Positions 18,102-27,179 of a stretch of DNA of 64,000 bases are shown in pieces. Each line of letters starts with the position of its first letter. The first letter of the stretch is position 1. The translations under genes were made by a program, and so were the position numbers. Origin of the DNA: Hymenobacter sp. BT18 (GTDB lineage: Bacteria > Bacteroidota > Bacteroidia > Cytophagales > Hymenobacteraceae); contig NZ_CP050954.1 in NCBI RefSeq assembly GCF_012273015.1, positions 930,001 to 994,000 of the forward strand, read 5' to 3'. The notes below the pieces were generated by a model, which had not been told where the DNA came from, did no database searches, and worked only from the letters and a program-made list of their open reading frames with translations.

Positions 18102-18323
18102 ACGAAGGGGGTAAAGGGTGGCGGCGCAAAGAAACAACCCGCGCCGGACAAGTATTCCGCGCTGCCGGCATCACCCACATTGCAGGCTTTACGCTGCGGT
18201 ATAGCTACCTGATTCACATCAAGATGTGATTTACGCGAACGGCCGGCTCACGTCCTTTGTGCTGCGGTAGAAACACCCCGACGCCCGAGGGGCCGTCCTC
18301 CGCCCATCCACTCTTTCTGCGCT

Positions 18324-19901
18324 ATGAAAATGACGTTATCAAATGGCAAAGTTGCCATCATTGGAGCTGGTCCATCGGGGCTGGCCGCTGCCAAATCGGC
18401 TTTGGAGGAAGGCTTGGAGCCCGTGCTTTTCGAGCAAAGCGGCCACCTGGGCGGACAGTGGAACCAGGGTGCCCCTCACAGTGGCGTGTGGGCCGCTATG
18501 CACACGAATACCAGCGCCATCAACACCCGCTTTTCCGACTTTCCCCACCAAGCCGGGATTTCGCTGTTTCCCCACCACCAAGAGATTCTGGCTTACCTCG
18601 AAAGCTACGCGGATCATTTTAACCTGCTCCCCTACCTGCGCCTGCACACGCGCATCAACAACGTAGCCCGCGGCCCAAAAGGACAATACATCGTGTGGTC
18701 GGTGAACGAGCGGGAGGAACAGCGGGCCGAGCTGTTTCAGCACGTTGTTGTGGCTTCCGGCCGCTACAACAAGCCCCACTACGCTCCCCTGCCCGGTCTG
18801 GCCGAGTTTGGCGGCCGGGTGCTACACTCTTTTCACTACCGCCAAAGCACCGACTTTGCGGGCCAGCGGGTCCTGGTAGTGGGCAACAGCATCAGCGGCC
18901 TGGAAATTGCGAGTGAGCTGGGCCAGAACCCCGCGGTGCAGGTGCTGTCGTCCTGTCGCAAGCCCCGCTATATCCTCAAAAAACAGCTGCACGGCCGCCC
19001 CACCGACTGCGTAGCATTTACGCGGGCAGCCGTATACACGAGCCGCACGCTGCCCCCGGCTCAGATGGCAGAAGGCCTGAAACAGCTTATTCTGAGCACC
19101 TGCGGCCACCCCGCCGACTTTGGCGCTCCGCGCCCGCACGAGAACCTGCTGCTGGCGGGTATCTCCATGAACGACCAATACCTGGACTTGGTACAAAAAG
19201 GGCGCATTTCCGCCCGCGGGGGCGTGGCTTACTTCACCGCCAACAGCGTGGTTTTCCAGGATGGCCGGGCCGAACCCATTGATGCCGTTATCCTCGCTAC
19301 GGGCTTCGACGTGAACTTGCCTTTCCTGAGCCAAGACATCCGGGACACCCTGCAGGCCGGCACCGACCATATCGACCTGTACCACCACACGTTTCATCCT
19401 TGTTTGCCCAATCTGGCCTTTATTGGCATGTTTCCGCAAACGGGGCCTTATTTTCCCGTGGTAGAGTTGCAGGCCCGCTGGATAGCCGCTTGCTGGAGCG
19501 GAGCCCGCCCCCTGCCTGGCCGCGAGCAAATGGAGGCAGGCCTGGCGGAGTTTCGCTCGTTTAAGCAGAGTCGCTACGAAACTACCCTGCACGAAATGGC
19601 CACGCAGCTAGCCGCCGATGCCGGCGTGGCCCCCTCGCTGGAGCGCTACCCCGAGCTGGCCCGGGAACTGCTGTTTGGTCCGCTCACGCCGGCGCAGTTC
19701 CGATTGGAAGGCCACGGGGCTTTGCCCGGCGCCCTAGCCGATTACCTGCAGTGTCTCGAGCAGATTGGCACCTACGCCGGTCTACCGCTCGCAGAACCCC
19801 AATACCAGCAGTTACAACAACTCCTGGAGGCTCTGCCCCAGGAAACTACCCTCCACCTGCTGAGCAAAGAGCTGGAAACACAAGCTGAACCAGCACTTTA
19901 A
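18324..19901 (+). CDS. Flavin-containing monooxygenase-like protein
   Basis: The 525-residue protein has an N-terminal FAD site (AIIGAGPSGLAAAKSA near residue 12), the FMO signature FGGRVLHSFHYR near residue 168, and a second nucleotide-binding site VLVVGNSISGLEIASEL for NADPH. Baeyer-Villiger and N-oxygenating monooxygenases share this layout. The substrate is not evident. It is divergent from ctlX, with about 220 bp between the two starts; no promoter was placed. Confidence 0.85.
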   Translation: MKMTLSNGKVAIIGAGPSGLAAAKSALEEGLEPVLFEQSGHLGGQWNQGAPHSGVWAAMHTNTSAINTRFSDFPHQAGISLFPHHQEILAYLESYADHFNLLPYLRLHTRINNVARGPKGQYIVWSVNEREEQRAELFQHVVVASGRYNKPHYAPLPGLAEFGGRVLHSFHYRQSTDFAGQRVLVVGNSISGLEIASELGQNPAVQVLSSCRKPRYILKKQLHGRPTDCVAFTRAAVYTSRTLPPAQMAEGLKQLILSTCGHPADFGAPRPHENLLLAGISMNDQYLDLVQKGRISARGGVAYFTANSVVFQDGRAEPIDAVILATGFDVNLPFLSQDIRDTLQAGTDHIDLYHHTFHPCLPNLAFIGMFPQTGPYFPVVELQARWIAACWSGARPLPGREQMEAGLAEFRSFKQSRYETTLHEMATQLAADAGVAPSLERYPELARELLFGPLTPAQFRLEGHGALPGALADYLQCLEQIGTYAGLPLAEPQYQQLQQLLEALPQETTLHLLSKELETQAEPAL

Positions 19902-19976
19902 ACACGCAGGTTTACCTGATTACCGGCTGCCGGTTGCCAGCTGTAACCTAAAAGGCCGCTTAGCAGATACAGCAGG

Positions 19977-20810
19977 CTACAGCTGCTTTGTCAGCAGCAA
20001 ACCGCCATACGAGTAGCCATTGGCATTCAGTCCCTGCATCGGCACCAGCGAAACGCCCGTGCGCCCGGTGGTTTTATGGAGCTGAGGGACCACAACGCCC
20101 ATGGTAGCACCCACGGCATAGCCCACCAGATTGTCGGAAAGAAAGTGTTTGCCCGCCTCCATGCGGTAGTAGGCTACAGCTGCCGGCACTAGCGCAGCCG
20201 CGCCCCACACAAACGGCTCGGCCGGCGAGTCGGGGTTGAAGTCGTGGAAAACCTTGGCCGCAAAGAAAGTGGCCGTGGCCGTGTGTGCCGTATGGCCCGC
20301 AAAAAACGAGTTGGTGGCAATGCGGCTGCTGCGTTTGTTCTCCGGCCCCTCGGTGCCATAGAGAAAGGGCCGGTAGCGCGTTACGGTACCTACCGACATG
20401 GTAAATACCGCGTCGGTAGCCAGCATCGTTTGCAGGTAAAGGGCCGCCACCTGTCCGTAGCGGCCGCGGGCGTTATCGTTCAGCACCAACAACCCCGGCG
20501 CCACCAGCAGGGAGCCGTAGCACAGCGCGTCGCTGTTCAGCTGCGCCTGGTCACTGTAGTTGCCGGCCACAAACCGGTCGAATTTGGGCACGTCGTTTTT
20601 GTTGAGGGCGGCGAGCTGCTGCTGGGAAAGACCGTTTTTCTGCTGTACCAAATACAGCCCCAGGCCGCTCACGGCCCCCAGCCCCACCGTAATGGGCGCA
20701 TCTACCACAAAGCGCGTGCGATACGGAGACTCGGCCTGCTGGGCCTTGGCAACGGGGGCAGCGGAAACCCCAAGGGAAACACTCAGAACAAGAGAGGCAA
20801 TACGCTTCAT
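19977..20810 (-). CDS. PAP2-family phosphatase
   Basis: The 277-residue protein starts with a signal peptide (ending near APVAKAQ) and has several hydrophobic helices. The three-part PAP2 phosphatase signature is present in variant form: RYRPFLYG, then SFFAGHTAHTATATFF (family PSGH becomes FAGH), then YYRMEAGKHFLSDNLVG. Members dephosphorylate membrane lipid phosphates such as undecaprenyl pyrophosphate or phosphatidate. The substrate here is not clear. Confidence 0.87.
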   Translation of the reverse strand: MKRIASLVLSVSLGVSAAPVAKAQQAESPYRTRFVVDAPITVGLGAVSGLGLYLVQQKNGLSQQQLAALNKNDVPKFDRFVAGNYSDQAQLNSDALCYGSLLVAPGLLVLNDNARGRYGQVAALYLQTMLATDAVFTMSVGTVTRYRPFLYGTEGPENKRSSRIATNSFFAGHTAHTATATFFAAKVFHDFNPDSPAEPFVWGAAALVPAAVAYYRMEAGKHFLSDNLVGYAVGATMGVVVPQLHKTTGRTGVSLVPMQGLNANGYSYGGLLLTKQL

Positions 20811-20861
20811 AGGCAGGGGAAATGAAGCTCATCAAACGGGCGGGGCCGGAATTTGGTTAGC

Positions 20862-21299
20862 TTACCCGGGCTCTGCTACGCTAAGCCAAGCACGCGCCGC
20901 GGCCATCAGGGCGGGGCTGATAAAGCGCATAGGAATGCGGGTGCTGCCAGCCTGCACGTGGGAGGTATACTGGGTAGACCAGAGAAATGCGCTGGAATGC
21001 ACCGGCCCGATAGCGGCCCAGGGAATAAGCAAAGGCGGGTGCCCCACCCGAAACAGGACGATGGGCTGCAACCCCAGGCCTTCCGGCGTCACCACTGCCA
21101 GCAGCGCGTGGCTATAATGCACGAAGCCCAGGCTGACCTGGGTTACGGCTAGCTGTTCGCCGGGCGGCAAACCCGTCACCGCAAAGTGGCGGGCCAAGGG
21201 CTGCCAGGCTAACTGAGCCAGCAGCGCTACTACCAGGCACCAGAAGGCCGCAAAGCCCAGTAAGAACGTCGGAACTAGCCAGATAAGATGATAGGACAT
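20862..21299 (-). CDS. Hypothetical membrane protein
   Basis: From the ATG at 21299 the product is 145 residues with one long hydrophobic stretch (residues about 6-32) and a C-terminal half of strands that may fold as a small PH-like domain. The frame is open further upstream, but that extension would run into the csp terminator at 21361-21386, so the internal start is favoured. No family is recognised. The stop lies 51 bp from the start of the PAP2 gene on the same strand, so the two may be co-transcribed. Confidence 0.6.
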   Translation of the reverse strand: MSYHLIWLVPTFLLGFAAFWCLVVALLAQLAWQPLARHFAVTGLPPGEQLAVTQVSLGFVHYSHALLAVVTPEGLGLQPIVLFRVGHPPLLIPWAAIGPVHSSAFLWSTQYTSHVQAGSTRIPMRFISPALMAAARAWLSVAEPG

Positions 21300-21360
21300 G
21301 CTCTTCCCTACGCAAAAAGTACCTGGACCGACCGAAGCCTGTACTACGGCCACAAAAAAA

Positions 21361-21386
21361 AGAAGCATGCCAGGTGGCATGCTTCT
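21361..21386 (-). terminator. Terminator of the second csp gene
   Basis: AGAAGCATGCCA (21361-21372) and TGGCATGCTTCT (21375-21386) form a perfect inverted repeat, preceded on the plus strand by a run of A (T run on the minus strand). It lies 28 bp beyond the csp stop. Confidence 0.85.
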
Positions 21387-21413
21387 TTGCTTCCAGTAGG
21401 AAGTAGGCGGTAA

Positions 21414-21605
21414 TTAAGCGCGACGCACTTTTACAGCGCTCAGGCCTTTACGGCCTTCTTCTACCTCGAACTCAACTTTATCGTTGTCGCGAATTTCGTC
21501 GATCAGACCTGTTACGTGAACGAATACGTCCTGGCCGGTGGCAGAATCGTTGATGAAACCAAAACCTTTGGTCTCATTGAAGAATTTTACTGTTCCTGTT
21601 GACAT
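21414..21605 (-). CDS. Cold-shock protein, second copy
   Basis: This is a 63-residue single cold-shock domain with RNP1 KGFGFI and RNP2 DVFVHV, nearly identical to the copy at 11830-12021. The two paralogues lie 9.4 kb apart in the same orientation and share a leader as well as coding sequence. That suggests a duplication of the whole transcription unit, with the leader kept under selection. Confidence 0.95.
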   Translation of the reverse strand: MSTGTVKFFNETKGFGFINDSATGQDVFVHVTGLIDEIRDNDKVEFEVEEGRKGLSAVKVRRA

Positions 21606-21635
21606 GATGCTTTAGGAAAGAAATGAAAAAATAGC

Positions 21636-21720
21636 AACTGGCAACGAAACTCTACGATTACTCAACACGCGAACCAATGGTAGTGACACGAGGCAATTTG
21701 CCTTAAACAGTGTAAACGTA
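21636..21720 (-). promoter_or_regulatory. Conserved csp promoter and leader, copy 2
   Basis: On the minus strand TACGTTTA (21713-21720) is followed by GGCAAATTGC, TCACTAC and TTCGCGTGTTGA, the same order as in the leader of the first csp gene. A TTTG lies 18 bases upstream of TACGTTTA, at about the place expected for a -33 box. The transcript leader would be about 100 bases. Confidence 0.72.
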
Positions 21721-22020
21721 CGCCTTTTTTTTGACCAGCAAAGCATTAGCTGCTATATAAGTCCAGCGGCCGTTCACGATAAGCCCAACGACTCGCCTCC
21801 GGTTTAGGTTCAAGCGGCTTGCATTTTACGGCAGCTCCGTCCCCACTTAGGCGGGGTGAGGTTAGGTTTATTCCGGAAAAAGCGACGTGCATCCCGCACC
21901 AGGGCGGTTTTTGGTCTTCACTGTGGAGTTTGCCGGAAATGGTAATTTTACCGGCCCGCGGCCTCGGAGCCAGCGCCGGCCGGCCTGTTTTGCTTGTTTT
22001 ATCTTTTGCTTTTTTTCCTC
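21721..22020. other. Intergenic region between csp promoter and GNAT gene
   Basis: About 300 bp with no supported gene. The stretch at 21721-21800 carries the -33 region of csp on the minus strand; the rest shows no clear hairpin or promoter. Confidence 0.45.
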
Positions 22021-22566
22021 ATGATTGAATTGCAGCCCTTCACGGAAGCCGACTTTCCGCAGCTCATTGCCTGGATAGATAACGAACGGCTGCTGAAGGA
22101 ATGGTCGGGCGGGCTGTTTTCCTTTCCCCTCACTGCCGAAAAGCTGCACTGGTACATCGAAGGCACCAACGACCCGCAGCACTCCGATGCCTTTGTGTAT
22201 AAGGCCGTAGATACCAGTACGGGCCAGACTATCGGGCACATTTCCCTGGGCAGCCTCAGCGAAACCAACAAGGCAGCGCGCCTGACCCGCGTGCTGGTCG
22301 GCGACGCGGCGCGCGGGCGCGGCTACTGCCAGGCCATGATTAAGGCCGCGCTGGCCATTGGCTTTGATGAGCTAAAGCTGCACCGCATCAGCCTGGGCGT
22401 ATACGATTTCAACCAGTCGGCTATTGGGTGCTACAAGCGCGCGGGCTTTCAGCAGGAAGGCATTCTGCGCGACGTGGTCCGGTACGAGGATGGCTACTGG
22501 TCGCTGGTAGAAATGGGGATTCTGGAGCCGGAGTGGCGCCAGCGGCAGGTCGCTGCACAGCAGTAA
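22021..22566 (+). CDS. GNAT acetyltransferase (RimJ/RimL type)
   Basis: The 181-residue product begins at the ATG at 22021 (IELQPFTEADFPQL). It shows the acetyl-CoA-binding GNAT motif A, LVGDAARGRGYCQAMIKAAL (Q/RxxGxG/A equivalent), then the C-terminal NQSAIGCYKRAGFQQEGILRD signature of RimJ/RimL-type N-acetyltransferases. Substrate is unknown; members acetylate ribosomal protein N-termini or small amines. Confidence 0.88.
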   Translation: MIELQPFTEADFPQLIAWIDNERLLKEWSGGLFSFPLTAEKLHWYIEGTNDPQHSDAFVYKAVDTSTGQTIGHISLGSLSETNKAARLTRVLVGDAARGRGYCQAMIKAALAIGFDELKLHRISLGVYDFNQSAIGCYKRAGFQQEGILRDVVRYEDGYWSLVEMGILEPEWRQRQVAAQQ

Positions 22567-22746
22567 ACGGGAGGCAGGTCAGGTGCTTCTGTCCTGCCAG
22601 CCTGGCCGCTCCGGGAAGCATCCCCATGGCCGGACTTGGATAACTTTCCCGAAGCAGAACAGTACTACCCTCTTCCGGGTTGAGCACCGGGCCTTGGTTG
22701 CCCGCGTACTTTGCCCCATCCGTTCAGCGCCTGTTCCTTTCAGCCC

Positions 22747-23703
22747 ATGACCTCCGTAGCCCCCGATCAAACGCCTTTGCCAGCTGGCAGCCCCACTGCT
22801 TCCCCCCTTATTGTGCTGGCCGGGGCGACCGGCGCCCTGGGCTTGCTGATTGCGCATCACCTGCGCCAGCGCGGGGTCCATGTGCGGGCCCTGGTACGGC
22901 CCGGAGCCGGCACCAGGGCCGAGGCTGCTTCCCTGCAGCTCCAAGGGATAGACGTGCGTGAAGTGAATTACGACAGCGTAGCGGACCTAACTGAGGCATG
23001 CGCTGGCGCCGCCTGCGTGGTATCGGCCTTATCGGGACTGCGCGAAGTGATTGTGGAAGCGCAGTCGCGCCTGCTGGAGGCGGCCGTAGCGGCGGGCGTC
23101 CCCCGCTTTATTCCGTCGGACTTTTCCGCCGACTTCACCCGCCTGCCTGAGGGCAGCAACCGCAACTTCGATTTGCGCCGGGAGTTTCAGCGGCGGCTGG
23201 ATGCGGCCCCTATTCAGGCGACGTCCATCCTCAACGGCATGTTTATGGAGCTGCTGAAAGGCCAGGCTCCCGTGGTGCTCCAGGGTCCGCGCCGGATTCT
23301 GTACTGGGGCAGCGCCGACCAGCCGCTGGATTTCACGACCATGGTAAACACCGCCGAGTTTACCGCCGCCGCCGCCCTCGACCCTACCACGCCCCGCTAC
23401 CTGCGCGTTGCGGGCGACGTGGCCAGCCCGCGCGAGTTGCAGGCCGCCGCTCAGGCCGCTACGGGCAAGCCTTTCAAGCTGCTGCGCCCCGGGGGCCTCG
23501 GCGCTTTTGGCGTCGTCATCAAGCTCACCAAGGCGCTGGCACCTGCCCCTAACGAGGTGTTTCCACCCTGGCAGGGCATGCAGTACATGCACAACATGTT
23601 TAGCGGCCAGGCTAAGCTTCACCCCCTCGACAACGCCCGCTACCCCGGCATCCGCTGGACGTCGGTGCGGGAGCTGCTCACCGCCAGCCAGGGCCGAAGC
23701 TGA
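22747..23703 (+). CDS. NmrA-like NAD(P)-binding protein
   Basis: The 318-residue protein has a Rossmann start (VLAGATGALGLLIAHHLRQRG) typical of atypical short-chain dehydrogenases of the NmrA/isoflavone-reductase group, then FIPSDFSADFT and a substrate region. It lacks a clear YxxxK active site, so it may be a redox sensor or an atypical reductase. The ATG at 22747 is chosen; a TACTTTG word lies about 30 bases upstream. Confidence 0.8.
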   Translation: MTSVAPDQTPLPAGSPTASPLIVLAGATGALGLLIAHHLRQRGVHVRALVRPGAGTRAEAASLQLQGIDVREVNYDSVADLTEACAGAACVVSALSGLREVIVEAQSRLLEAAVAAGVPRFIPSDFSADFTRLPEGSNRNFDLRREFQRRLDAAPIQATSILNGMFMELLKGQAPVVLQGPRRILYWGSADQPLDFTTMVNTAEFTAAAALDPTTPRYLRVAGDVASPRELQAAAQAATGKPFKLLRPGGLGAFGVVIKLTKALAPAPNEVFPPWQGMQYMHNMFSGQAKLHPLDNARYPGIRWTSVRELLTASQGRS

Positions 23704-23809
23704 TTTGTTCCCACCAACGCGCAACGGGCGGACCGCACATCCGCCGGGCGTGGCAGGTACGGATTGTCTTTTCCTGACGAAGGCGCTGCAACCAATGGAA
23801 CCGGGATGC

Positions 23810-24283
23810 TCAGGGCTGGAGCCGCGGCCACCGCAGGAACAGGCCCCGGGAGTCTTCGGTTTGCAGGTCCAGCTGGCGGGGTTTGGACAGGCGGGGCGGG
23901 GCCGCTGCCAGGGGCTGCAGGGAACCATCGGCGGCTACCAGCGCCAGGTTCTGGTAGGCAATGAAAATCACCACCTGGTCGCCGGTCTGATAATAACGCA
24001 GAAAGGATTGTAAATCGGCCTGGGGCTTTTCTACCCGCAGGGTGGGCAGCACGGGCCGCCCCCGCCGTACGAGCGTGACCTCGGCGTGCCGAAACCGGTA
24101 GACGGCGGCCGGACAGCCGGGCGCCGGCAACACGCGCAGCGTAACGGGCCGGGCCAGCGCCCTGGCATCGGCCGGCATTTCTACGCCATCCTGAAACAGC
24201 TTCAGGGTGGGCAACGCGCAGGGTGCCTGGGCCGTGGCCGTAGCGGCCCCAAACAGCAGCGGCAGAAACAGGACGTTGTGCAT
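23810..24283 (-). CDS. Hypothetical exported protein
   Basis: The 157-residue product has a signal peptide (ending ATATAQAP). The later part contains GDQVVIFIAY...DGSLQPL, which recalls the C-terminal domain of the gliding/T9SS protein GldM, but the match is weak and is an inference only. The ATG at 24283 is preferred over an upstream frame lacking a signal. It is the last of a possible three-gene minus-strand run with 24402-24833 and 24891-25517. Confidence 0.6.
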   Translation of the reverse strand: MHNVLFLPLLFGAATATAQAPCALPTLKLFQDGVEMPADARALARPVTLRVLPAPGCPAAVYRFRHAEVTLVRRGRPVLPTLRVEKPQADLQSFLRYYQTGDQVVIFIAYQNLALVAADGSLQPLAAAPPRLSKPRQLDLQTEDSRGLFLRWPRLQP

Positions 24284-24401
24284 ACGCCTACAAGGTAGCC
24301 ACCTTGGTGCCATTTAGCTGCCCGCCTGCGATTCAGCGGAAAAATGCCGGGGCGGTGGCAGCACGCGCAGGGCGTAGTTCACGAGTTCGGGCCGGGCGCT
24401 G

Positions 24402-24833
24402 CTAAGGCCTTACCCGCGGGGTAGCCACATCGGCTCCGGCCACAGCCAGGCGCAGGCAGAAAACAGGCAGCAGCGTTACAGGGGTAAAAAGCAGCTTTTC
24501 CAGGGTGGTAGTGGCCACCAGATTGCCCAGCGTATTCAGCAGAAAAAGCCCCGTCATCAACCACAGCGCCCCTTTCAGCAGAAGCCGCGGCACGCGCAAC
24601 CGCACCCGCCCCGATGCCACGCTTACTACCGCCAGCATCAGCAGGTTCAGGCTTATCGATAGGGTTTCAAACAACAGCATCTGGCTGGGGCTTTTCAGCC
24701 GACCACCCCACACAATGCCGTAGGGAACCACGCCCGTGAGCACCAGCAGGTGAAACACCACCATCAGGGTAAGGATAACGAGGATGCCGTTGGCGGCCAC
24801 CCGGGCCGAAAGGAGGTGCTTCATAGTCAACAA
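24402..24833 (-). CDS. Hypothetical four-helix membrane protein
   Basis: The 143-residue protein (140 if the ATG at 24824 is used) has about four hydrophobic helices separated by short basic loops, and no recognised family motif. It lies 57 bp after the cytochrome-b-like gene on the same strand, so it probably belongs to the same transcript. Confidence 0.6.
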   Translation of the reverse strand: MLTMKHLLSARVAANGILVILTLMVVFHLLVLTGVVPYGIVWGGRLKSPSQMLLFETLSISLNLLMLAVVSVASGRVRLRVPRLLLKGALWLMTGLFLLNTLGNLVATTTLEKLLFTPVTLLPVFCLRLAVAGADVATPRVRP

Positions 24834-24890
24834 TGCGGCGAATGGTAAGGCCCGTGCGCGTCGTATCTGCTGTGGCGGGTCTTGGGGGCT

Positions 24891-25517
24891 TTATTTCCCC
24901 AGGGTTTGCAAGTAGTGGGCGGGAATGGACAATCCTTGCAAGTGGTTCGTCATGGCCAGCAGAATGAGCAGGGCCACTACCACCCCGGCACCCCCAATGC
25001 CCAGCGCGTGCCGGCGCGCCCGCCGAGCCCCGAAGATGGGAGTACCTTTCTGGTAGTGCAGGCTGGCCACATGCAGGAACACCGCCACCACGGCCAGAAA
25101 GTAATACGGCACGAAAAACAGCGTAAACGGAAAGGTGTTGAGGCCCGCCGCCGCAAAGTACAGGTTGGTATCCAGGTTGAACAAGGCCCGGCCACTCAGC
25201 ACCGCGCCTGTATGCACCAGCAGGAAAAACGCCAGGTACAGGCCCGAAAATAGCTGCACCCGGGCGGCCAGGGGCTGGGGCGGCAGCTGCCGGCTCCGCC
25301 AAGCCAGGCGCAGGCCCGTCCCGATCTGCCCGGCCACGGCCAGCAGCAGGGCCGCCTCCCCCACCGGGTGCCGGTACACCGTGCGCAGGGTGTTCATCGT
25401 CGCCAGGTGCGCCGGAATGCTCCACAGCGCTACCAGGTGGTTGGCCAGATGCACGAAAATGAACCCGGCCAGTAGCAGGCCCGTCCAGTAGTGGTAGATT
25501 TTCAGTGTCGAGGGCAT
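24891..25517 (-). CDS. Cytochrome-b-like membrane protein
   Basis: The 208-residue protein starts with TLKIYHYWTGLLLAGFIFVHLANH, followed by four more hydrophobic helices. Histidines recur in helices as expected for haem ligands (YHYW, FVHLANH, LLVHTG, VFLHVASLHY). This is the layout of the succinate dehydrogenase/fumarate reductase cytochrome-b group. No flavoprotein or iron-sulfur partner is encoded nearby, so it may be a stand-alone member. The ATG at 25517 is chosen because the upstream extension is low in hydrophobicity and unlike the family. Confidence 0.62.
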   Translation of the reverse strand: MPSTLKIYHYWTGLLLAGFIFVHLANHLVALWSIPAHLATMNTLRTVYRHPVGEAALLLAVAGQIGTGLRLAWRSRQLPPQPLAARVQLFSGLYLAFFLLVHTGAVLSGRALFNLDTNLYFAAAGLNTFPFTLFFVPYYFLAVVAVFLHVASLHYQKGTPIFGARRARRHALGIGGAGVVVALLILLAMTNHLQGLSIPAHYLQTLGK

Positions 25518-25667
25518 CGTGCAACAGGAAGGAATGCAGCGGCAATAGTAGCCCATCCTGGCATCAACTCCTCGGGTTTTCCGGCGCTTTACTTTCCTTA
25601 AACAAACTGCGCCACCCCAGAAACCAGGGCGGCGCGGTATGGGGGCGGTAGAGTGGCACCCGACATC

Positions 25668-25723
25668 TGAAAAAAAGCCCCGAACACCCGGCCTTGTCAA
25701 GTCTAGCAGGGCGCCCGGGGCTT
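25668..25723 (-). terminator. Terminator of the F420-type oxidoreductase gene
   Basis: AAGCCCCG (25675-25682) pairs with CGGGGCTT (25716-25723), with further pairing inside. On the minus strand the hairpin is followed by a T run (A run at 25670-25676 on the plus strand). Confidence 0.7.
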
Positions 25724-25767
25724 ATTGGCCAGGCTATGAGGGATGCGCTAGCAGACAGCGCCGCCGG

Positions 25768-26505
25768 CTACTCCGTCGCGGACGACTGCTGGAACTGCTT
25801 CAGGATTTCCTGCTCGGCGCGGGTATGGTTGGCCCGGTACTCGGCGTGCTGGGCCTCGGTGCGCTCGGAGCCCAGGCTGGCCAGGTGCTCCCGCAGCTTA
25901 TCGGCCGGCCAGTCCTGCCCGTAGGAAGGGGTACCCGGCTGCTGCCGCCACGACTCGTGCAAGGTACCGCCGTCCACGGCGTCGAAGCCCAGCTCGTCGA
26001 CCACGGCCATTACCTTCTGCTTGGCGGCGGCATCGTCGGAGGCTACGGGCAGGGAGATGCGGCCGGGGGTGCCGGCGGGCTGGCCCTTCTCCACAATGTG
26101 GTGGGCGTAGATGTTGTTGAACACCTTCACCACCGGGCGGCCCAGGCGCTGCTGCACCCACTCGCTCTCGGTGAGCGGGCCGTGTTCCAGCTCGTCAATG
26201 CGGCCGTCGCGCAGCACGGGGTAGTAGTTACTGGTGTCGATGATGGGCGTTTCCCGGGGCACGCTGGCCAGCAGGTCCTGGGGCAGGTCGGGAATGTTCT
26301 TGAGCGGGATGGTTACCACAATGAGGTCGGTGCCGTGCTGGGCGGCTTCCTCGGCCGTTACGGCCTTGGCACCGGTTTTCTGCTCCACCTCTTTTAGAGT
26401 TTCGGGTCCGCGGGAGTTGGCAATGTATACCGTGTGGCCGAGGTCCGTCAGCCGCACGGCCAGGGCGCTGCCGATGTGGCCGGCGCCAATGATTCCGATG
26501 TTCAT
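25768..26505 (-). CDS. NADPH-dependent F420 reductase-type oxidoreductase
   Basis: The 245-residue protein opens with MNIGIIGAGHIGSALAVRL, a Rossmann dinucleotide-binding site. The IANSRGPETLKEV and KVFNNIYAHHI segments match the F420-dependent NADP reductase family, widespread in bacteria that make no F420, where NADPH-linked ketoreductase roles have been proposed. The first 22 or so codons and about 90 bp of upstream sequence are duplicated at 27707-27870. Confidence 0.85.
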   Translation of the reverse strand: MNIGIIGAGHIGSALAVRLTDLGHTVYIANSRGPETLKEVEQKTGAKAVTAEEAAQHGTDLIVVTIPLKNIPDLPQDLLASVPRETPIIDTSNYYPVLRDGRIDELEHGPLTESEWVQQRLGRPVVKVFNNIYAHHIVEKGQPAGTPGRISLPVASDDAAAKQKVMAVVDELGFDAVDGGTLHESWRQQPGTPSYGQDWPADKLREHLASLGSERTEAQHAEYRANHTRAEQEILKQFQQSSATE

Positions 26506-26652
26506 AGGTTCAGTTGTTTCGAATGCCGGCGGGGTGCCGGCGCTGGGTTATCTTACTAAACAGCGGAGGTGAGGGTTTTGCTTTTTCCCGGCAGCGGTGA
26601 AGGTCAGTCGCCCGGGCAGCCGGGCCGGAGAACTGCGCCCGGGCCGCCAGGG

Positions 26653-27057
26653 TTACTGCGCAGCCGGACGGTGCCACCGGGCCCACGCGTAACGGCCCAA
26701 GCTCAGCAGCACCAGCAGCCACAGCAGCAGAATGAGCGTACCCACCACCCAGTTGGCGCGCTTCGATATGGGCGTGGTAGCGGCGCGGTGCCGCGCCTCC
26801 CGAAGCACCCCCGCCGGCACTAACCGGATGCTGAGCGCAATGCCGGCGGGTACCAGCACCAGATCATCCAGGTAGCCCAGCACGGGAATGAAATCGGGAA
26901 TCAGGTCGATGGGGCTGGCGGCGTAGGCCAGCGTGACCAGCATGACCAGGCGGGCGTACCACGGGGTACGTGGGTCGCGGGCGGCGTAGTAGAGGGCTAC
27001 TAATTCGCTTTTGAGGGCGCGGGCACGATTTCGGAGGCTAGACCACATGCCCTCCAT
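26653..27057 (-). CDS. YkvA family (DUF1232) membrane protein
   Basis: The 134-residue product carries the DUF1232 signature [31 protein letters not shown] (about residues 46-76) and a C-terminal transmembrane helix. Function is unknown. An ATG at 27048 is an alternative start. It stands between the oxidoreductase gene and the accessory island. Confidence 0.88.
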   Translation of the reverse strand: MEGMWSSLRNRARALKSELVALYYAARDPRTPWYARLVMLVTLAYAASPIDLIPDFIPVLGYLDDLVLVPAGIALSIRLVPAGVLREARHRAATTPISKRANWVVGTLILLLWLLVLLSLGRYAWARWHRPAAQ

Positions 27058-27128
27058 ACGGCCGTAATATGTTTGGGGTGCTGTATTAGCTGTAGAGCTT
27101 AAAGTGACACAGGCACTTTAAGACACAC

Positions 27129-27159
27129 CGCCGCCGGAGCGGGGCTCGGGCGGCGTTAA
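27129..27159. repeat. GC-rich hairpin, copy 1
   Basis: CGCCGCC (27129-27135) pairs with GGCGGCG (27149-27155), with GAGC/GCTC pairing inside; a TTAA follows. It matches the copy at 27891-27921 at 28 of 31 positions. Each copy lies just beyond the 3' end of an orphan minus-strand gene and may end its transcription. Confidence 0.8.
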
Positions 27160-27179
27160 ATACAAGAATCAACCGTTAT

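Noticed and set aside
20862..21380. A longer start for the membrane protein at 20862-21299
   Set aside because: The extension would cover the strong csp terminator hairpin at 21361-21386 and has no hydrophobic signal of its own.
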